DNA of 64,000 bases from Chitinophaga filiformis. GTDB lineage: Bacteria; Bacteroidota; Bacteroidia; Chitinophagales; Chitinophagaceae. Positions 60,853 through 64,000 of this stretch are shown one piece after another. Numbering within the stretch: the first letter of the stretch is position 1; each line of letters begins with the position of its first letter. A model generated the notes under the pieces. It had not been told where the DNA came from and did no database searches. It was given only the letters and a program-made list of their open reading frames with translations. The translations under genes were made by a program, and so were the position numbers. The DNA is taken from contig NZ_CP095855.1 in NCBI RefSeq assembly GCF_023100805.1, positions 186,001 to 250,000 of the forward strand, read 5' to 3'.

Positions 60853-62808
60853 TTAATCCCGGAAATAAAGTTTAAGTATCTCATCTGATGTCATTTTGGC
60901 GCTGGCTCCATTCAGGGAGTCAAGCTTGGATTTTTCCCTTACAACAGGATCCAGCGTGTTGTATTCCAGCAATGTTTTCATCTGTGGCTTACGCTTCACA
61001 GAAATGGTATCATGCAGGTATTTCTCCATGATCAGGCTGGCGATAGGCGCCGCATAAGTGGAACCGAAACCAGCGTTCTCCACGACCACCGCAATAGCGA
61101 TCTTTGGATTATCTCTTGGAGCAAAGGCCACAAATACGGAGTGGTTCTTCAGTTTTGTCAGCTTACCGTTCACGATAGCATTATTTTCAGCCGTACCTGT
61201 TTTACCACACACGATCTCCCCTTCTATTTTGGCAGACACACCCGTACCTCTTTCCACCACATCCTCCATACCATATATCACCGGCATATATACAGAATCT
61301 GATACGTGCGCCACAGTATGTTTCTCTCTGAATTTTGTCAGCAGTTCGGTGTTATCATTATCAATCTTGTCCACGAAATGCGGCAGGTAGTAATAACCTT
61401 TATTGGCAATGATACACATCGCGTTCGCCATCTGCATAGGGGTAGCCACGACCTGTCCCTGTCCCATACCTACATACAGCTCGGAGCAGGAGTTCCACTG
61501 ACCGCGGTACAGTTTATTCATACCGGCGGTATCAATCGCCTTACCGGGCGATTCACCCGGAATATCCACGCCCAGTCTGTGCCCGAGACCGAAAGAGGAA
61601 ATATAGTCATGCCATTTCTGGTGTCCTTTTTTCACACCGCCCCATTTGGCGGCATCCACTTCCATGCGGTACAGGTGTACGAAGTAAGCGTTACAGGAGT
61701 TGGCAATGGCCAGCCTGAGGTTGGCAGCGTGACCTGCATTGTGGTGCGTACAGGCAATAGGACGACCACAGTAGGTATAAGCGCCAAAGCATGGAAAACC
61801 AAAGCTGGGAGTGATCACCCCTTCATCTAACGCGATCAGGGCGGTAAGTGGTTTCATGGATGATCCTGGTGGATATCCTGCCTGTATTGCGCGGTTAAAG
61901 AGCGGCTTGGTAGTGTCAGCAAATAACCGGCTGAAATTACGGGCACGGTAGGAGCCCGTCAGCAGGTTCGGGTCGAAGGTAGGCGCACTCACCATAGTGA
62001 GGATACCTCCTGTGCGGGGATCGATAGCCACAATACTGCCGATCTTATTACGCATCAGGTGTTCACCCAGTACCTGCAGGTCAACATCAAGTGCCAGACG
62101 GAGGTTCTTACCGGCAATAGCGGCCGTATCGAATTCCCCTTTTTCATAAGGGCCCTGCGGGCGGTTCAGGTTATCTTTTACGAGATATTGTATACCACGT
62201 TGCCCCATCAGCACACTTTCATATGTTCTTTCCAGCCCGGTCATACCCAGGTAATCGCCCTGGTTATATGCGCTGTAAGCTGGTTTCTGCAACATCTGGG
62301 GAGATACTTCACCGATATAACCGAGTATGTTGGCGGCAGCATTGAAGGGGTAGGAGCGGATCTGGCGTTGTACCAGCTCGAAGCCGGGCTGGAACATATA
62401 CATACTTTCCTGCAGGCGGCCGAACATTTCGGGCGGCAGCAGGGAAGCAAATACGGATACACGACGGCTACCATTTTTAATGATAGCGCTGGTGATGCGT
62501 CTTCTGAATTCTTCCTTATCGATCCGGAGGATCTCACACATGTAAGCCGTATCAATGTTCTTCACATTGATCGGTGTTACCACGAGGTCATACATCGCAT
62601 CATTACTGAGGATACTTCTGCCTTTGCGGTCAAAAATAATTCCTCTGCTGGGATATACCACTTTGCGGAGCACCGCGTTGGCATCCGCCAGCTTGGAATA
62701 TTTCTTTTCCACTACCTGCAAAAAGAACAACCTGGTAATAATCAATATTACCATTCCAAGCATGATGAACTGTATTACTCTTTTCCTGGGCTGATTATAG
62801 ACAGACAT
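60853..62808 (-). CDS. mrdA: Penicillin-binding protein 2 (class B transpeptidase)
   Basis: This 651-residue class B PBP has one N-terminal membrane segment (about 12-30), a pedestal domain (LRKVVYPSRGIIFDRKGR, GYIGEVSPQ, GLERTYESVL) and a transpeptidase domain. The nucleophile S316 and K319 are in PPGSSMKPL. SCNAYF (SxN motif) follows, with GKTGTAEN (KTG motif) near 540. It crosslinks peptidoglycan during elongation with RodA, encoded 6 bp downstream. Length fits Bacteroidota PBP2. The 199-bp gap to mreD upstream may hold an internal promoter. Confidence 0.96.
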   Translation of the reverse strand: MSVYNQPRKRVIQFIMLGMVILIITRLFFLQVVEKKYSKLADANAVLRKVVYPSRGIIFDRKGRSILSNDAMYDLVVTPINVKNIDTAYMCEILRIDKEEFRRRITSAIIKNGSRRVSVFASLLPPEMFGRLQESMYMFQPGFELVQRQIRSYPFNAAANILGYIGEVSPQMLQKPAYSAYNQGDYLGMTGLERTYESVLMGQRGIQYLVKDNLNRPQGPYEKGEFDTAAIAGKNLRLALDVDLQVLGEHLMRNKIGSIVAIDPRTGGILTMVSAPTFDPNLLTGSYRARNFSRLFADTTKPLFNRAIQAGYPPGSSMKPLTALIALDEGVITPSFGFPCFGAYTYCGRPIACTHHNAGHAANLRLAIANSCNAYFVHLYRMEVDAAKWGGVKKGHQKWHDYISSFGLGHRLGVDIPGESPGKAIDTAGMNKLYRGQWNSCSELYVGMGQGQVVATPMQMANAMCIIANKGYYYLPHFVDKIDNDNTELLTKFREKHTVAHVSDSVYMPVIYGMEDVVERGTGVSAKIEGEIVCGKTGTAENNAIVNGKLTKLKNHSVFVAFAPRDNPKIAIAVVVENAGFGSTYAAPIASLIMEKYLHDTISVKRKPQMKTLLEYNTLDPVVREKSKLDSLNGASAKMTSDEILKLYFRD

Positions 62809-63007
62809 TTACGCTGAAATAATGTGGCCACTTCACGGCCTCCCCCACCGTCTGGCAGAAAGATGAAGCAAGCGACCTGTTGCTTTATAATATGACTTTC
62901 AATTTTTTCTAAAGTTAGATATTACGTTCTGTGGTATCTGTTGTTAATCTTTAATTTAACAAAACATAATCATCTCTTAAAATATGGTCTCTGGACTAAT
63001 TCTCTGC

Positions 63008-63517
63008 TTATTTCCTGGAAAAGAACAGTAACTCGTACAACACGATCAGTACGATACTGGCCGCTGTTGATAAAAGGATTTTCAAAAGCAGATAGAAGAA
63101 ATCAGCAAAGCTGAATACTTCCAGCGGGAAATACACAAGATTGTGCAGGAATACCAGGATCGCGATATAGGTCAGGAATTGGGATACTCCCATGCTGGTC
63201 ATGGAAGGTGTTTTCTGGGTCGTTTCAAAACCACCCTGTGGAGACAGTATGTTAATGATGAACGGGCGGAGGTATGCAATGAATACACAGGCGGCGGCAT
63301 GCATGCCCATGGTGTTCATAAACATGTCCAGGCCGAGGCCCATCATCAGCGCCAGCAGCATCAGTGCAGGACGTGGCATATTAAACGGCAGCAACAATAC
63401 GAACAACATGTACAGGTTAAGACCTACCAGCTGGTGTAACAGGATATGCTGCAGTACAAATACCTGCAGAAGCAGTAAGAGCACGAAACGAATAATATTT
63501 CTTAACAGTATACTCAT
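63008..63517 (-). CDS. mreD: Rod shape-determining protein MreD
   Basis: This 169-residue integral membrane protein has about five hydrophobic segments (LLQVFVLQHILLHQLVGLNLYMLFVLLLPF, LMLLALMMGLGLDMF, and others). The polar PLEVFSFAD loop and short basic C-terminus are like other Bacteroidota MreD. It links the MreB cytoskeleton complex to the elongation machinery. The ATG overlaps the mreC stop (ATGA, 4 bp), giving translational coupling. The 199 bp downstream to mrdA has no gene; it includes AT-rich sequence only. Confidence 0.9.
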   Translation of the reverse strand: MSILLRNIIRFVLLLLLQVFVLQHILLHQLVGLNLYMLFVLLLPFNMPRPALMLLALMMGLGLDMFMNTMGMHAAACVFIAYLRPFIINILSPQGGFETTQKTPSMTSMGVSQFLTYIAILVFLHNLVYFPLEVFSFADFFYLLLKILLSTAASIVLIVLYELLFFSRK

Positions 63518-64000
63518 TTAATCAGCCTGTAGGTTGAATCTTCCAAAGATTGTTGTTCTTCTTTCAGCAGGTTGTCTATGACATAGACATACTGAAGGTT
63601 ATAAAAGTTGGTAGCCAGTTTTATCCTGATGGTATAGGCGGTGCTGGATTTATCTGCCAGGGAATAAGATTCCACGTAGCCAATAGGGATATTTTCCGGA
63701 AATAATGCAGAATAACCGCTTGTTACTACGGTGTCTCCTCTGATCAGTCTCACGCTTTTAGGTACATCTTCCATCACCGCATACCCGGCCTCTCCACCGT
63801 ACCAGCGTACAGTTCCCATTTCCTTACTGTAACTGAGGCGGGCACTGAAACCGAAGTTGCGGCCTTTTGACAGCAGGGAAAGCACTACAGCGTAGTTGTC
63901 GTTCACGCTGCGTACCACACCAACCACCCCACTTGGGCCTACAACACCCATATTAGGTTTGATACCGTCTTTCCGGCCCCTTCTGATCGTAATATAGTTA
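63514..64000 (-). CDS. mreC: Rod shape-determining protein MreC, N-terminus beyond window
   Basis: The frame is open to the window's right edge, so the 161 visible residues are the C-terminal part. It contains the MreC core: YITIRRGRKDGIKPNMGVVGP, GVVGVVRSVNDNYAVVLSLL, GEAGYAVMEDVPKSVRLIRGDTVVTSGYSALFPENIPIGYVESY and the two beta-barrel repeats that form the MreC filament. The stop overlaps the mreD start by 4 bp. MreC is a periplasmic, membrane-anchored scaffold that activates PBP2-RodA. mreB would be expected beyond the edge. Confidence 0.95.
   Translation of the reverse strand, partial: NYITIRRGRKDGIKPNMGVVGPSGVVGVVRSVNDNYAVVLSLLSKGRNFGFSARLSYSKEMGTVRWYGGEAGYAVMEDVPKSVRLIRGDTVVTSGYSALFPENIPIGYVESYSLADKSSTAYTIRIKLATNFYNLQYVYVIDNLLKEEQQSLEDSTYRLIK

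Overview
The window looks like chromosome from a Bacteroidota bacterium, most likely Chitinophaga or a close relative. Signs of this are two TonB-dependent receptors with carboxypeptidase-regulatory-like N-terminal domains, many short lipoproteins, DUF6452/DUF6048 neighbours, a PiT/DUF47 phosphate pair, Shine-Dalgarno-poor starts, and promoters of the Bacteroidota type. The tRNA-Ser promoter reads exactly TTTG-N19-TAnnTTTG. The species call is an inference from gene content; no marker in the window settles it.

Layout. 0-5.8 kb: a truncated membrane protein, a cysteine-desulfurase-like aminotransferase with a DUF4395 membrane protein, a LytS/LytTR two-component pair and an MFS exporter. 5.8-12.8 kb: an accessory redox/xenobiotic block with HxlR, AraC and LysR regulators, two SDRs, an AhpD-like protein, a possible SRPBCC protein and a zinc-free MDR reductase. 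13-23 kb: tRNA-Ser(GCT), a fatty acid desaturase, fabF, uvrA, DUF6452/DUF6048, an ElaA-type acetyltransferase, an 825-bp gene-free stretch with a CTATAG palindromic element, and a two-domain ABC ATPase. 23-36.6 kb: alpha-2-macroglobulin plus PBP1C (envelope defence and repair), rarA, an M13 peptidase and small envelope proteins. 36.6-37.1 kb: a gene-free stretch with two REP-like repeats.

37-53 kb: an apparent phosphate-acquisition region. It has two TonB receptors, a beta-helix lipoprotein, a HEIGH metallopeptidase, an unknown 136-residue protein, an LpxH-like phosphoesterase, and the DUF47-PiT phosphate transporter operon; an Lrp/ppsA pair lies between the first receptor and the rest. Several promoters here carry direct repeats of a TTAA/GTAA core every 11 bp. 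At two receptor promoters the cores sit at exactly 12, 23, 34 and 45 bp upstream of the -7 element. This resembles a PhoB-type box and is the most interesting regulatory signal in the window.

53-64 kb: rmlA, galE and an orphan C-terminal transketolase half (sugar nucleotides and carbon metabolism). These are followed by an ECF sigma factor, a membrane protein with four repeated GYFxxL modules and a Spy-like periplasmic protein, which look like an envelope-stress module. The window ends in the rod-shape operon mreC-mreD-mrdA-rodA, with an MBL-fold hydrolase appended, running off the right edge.
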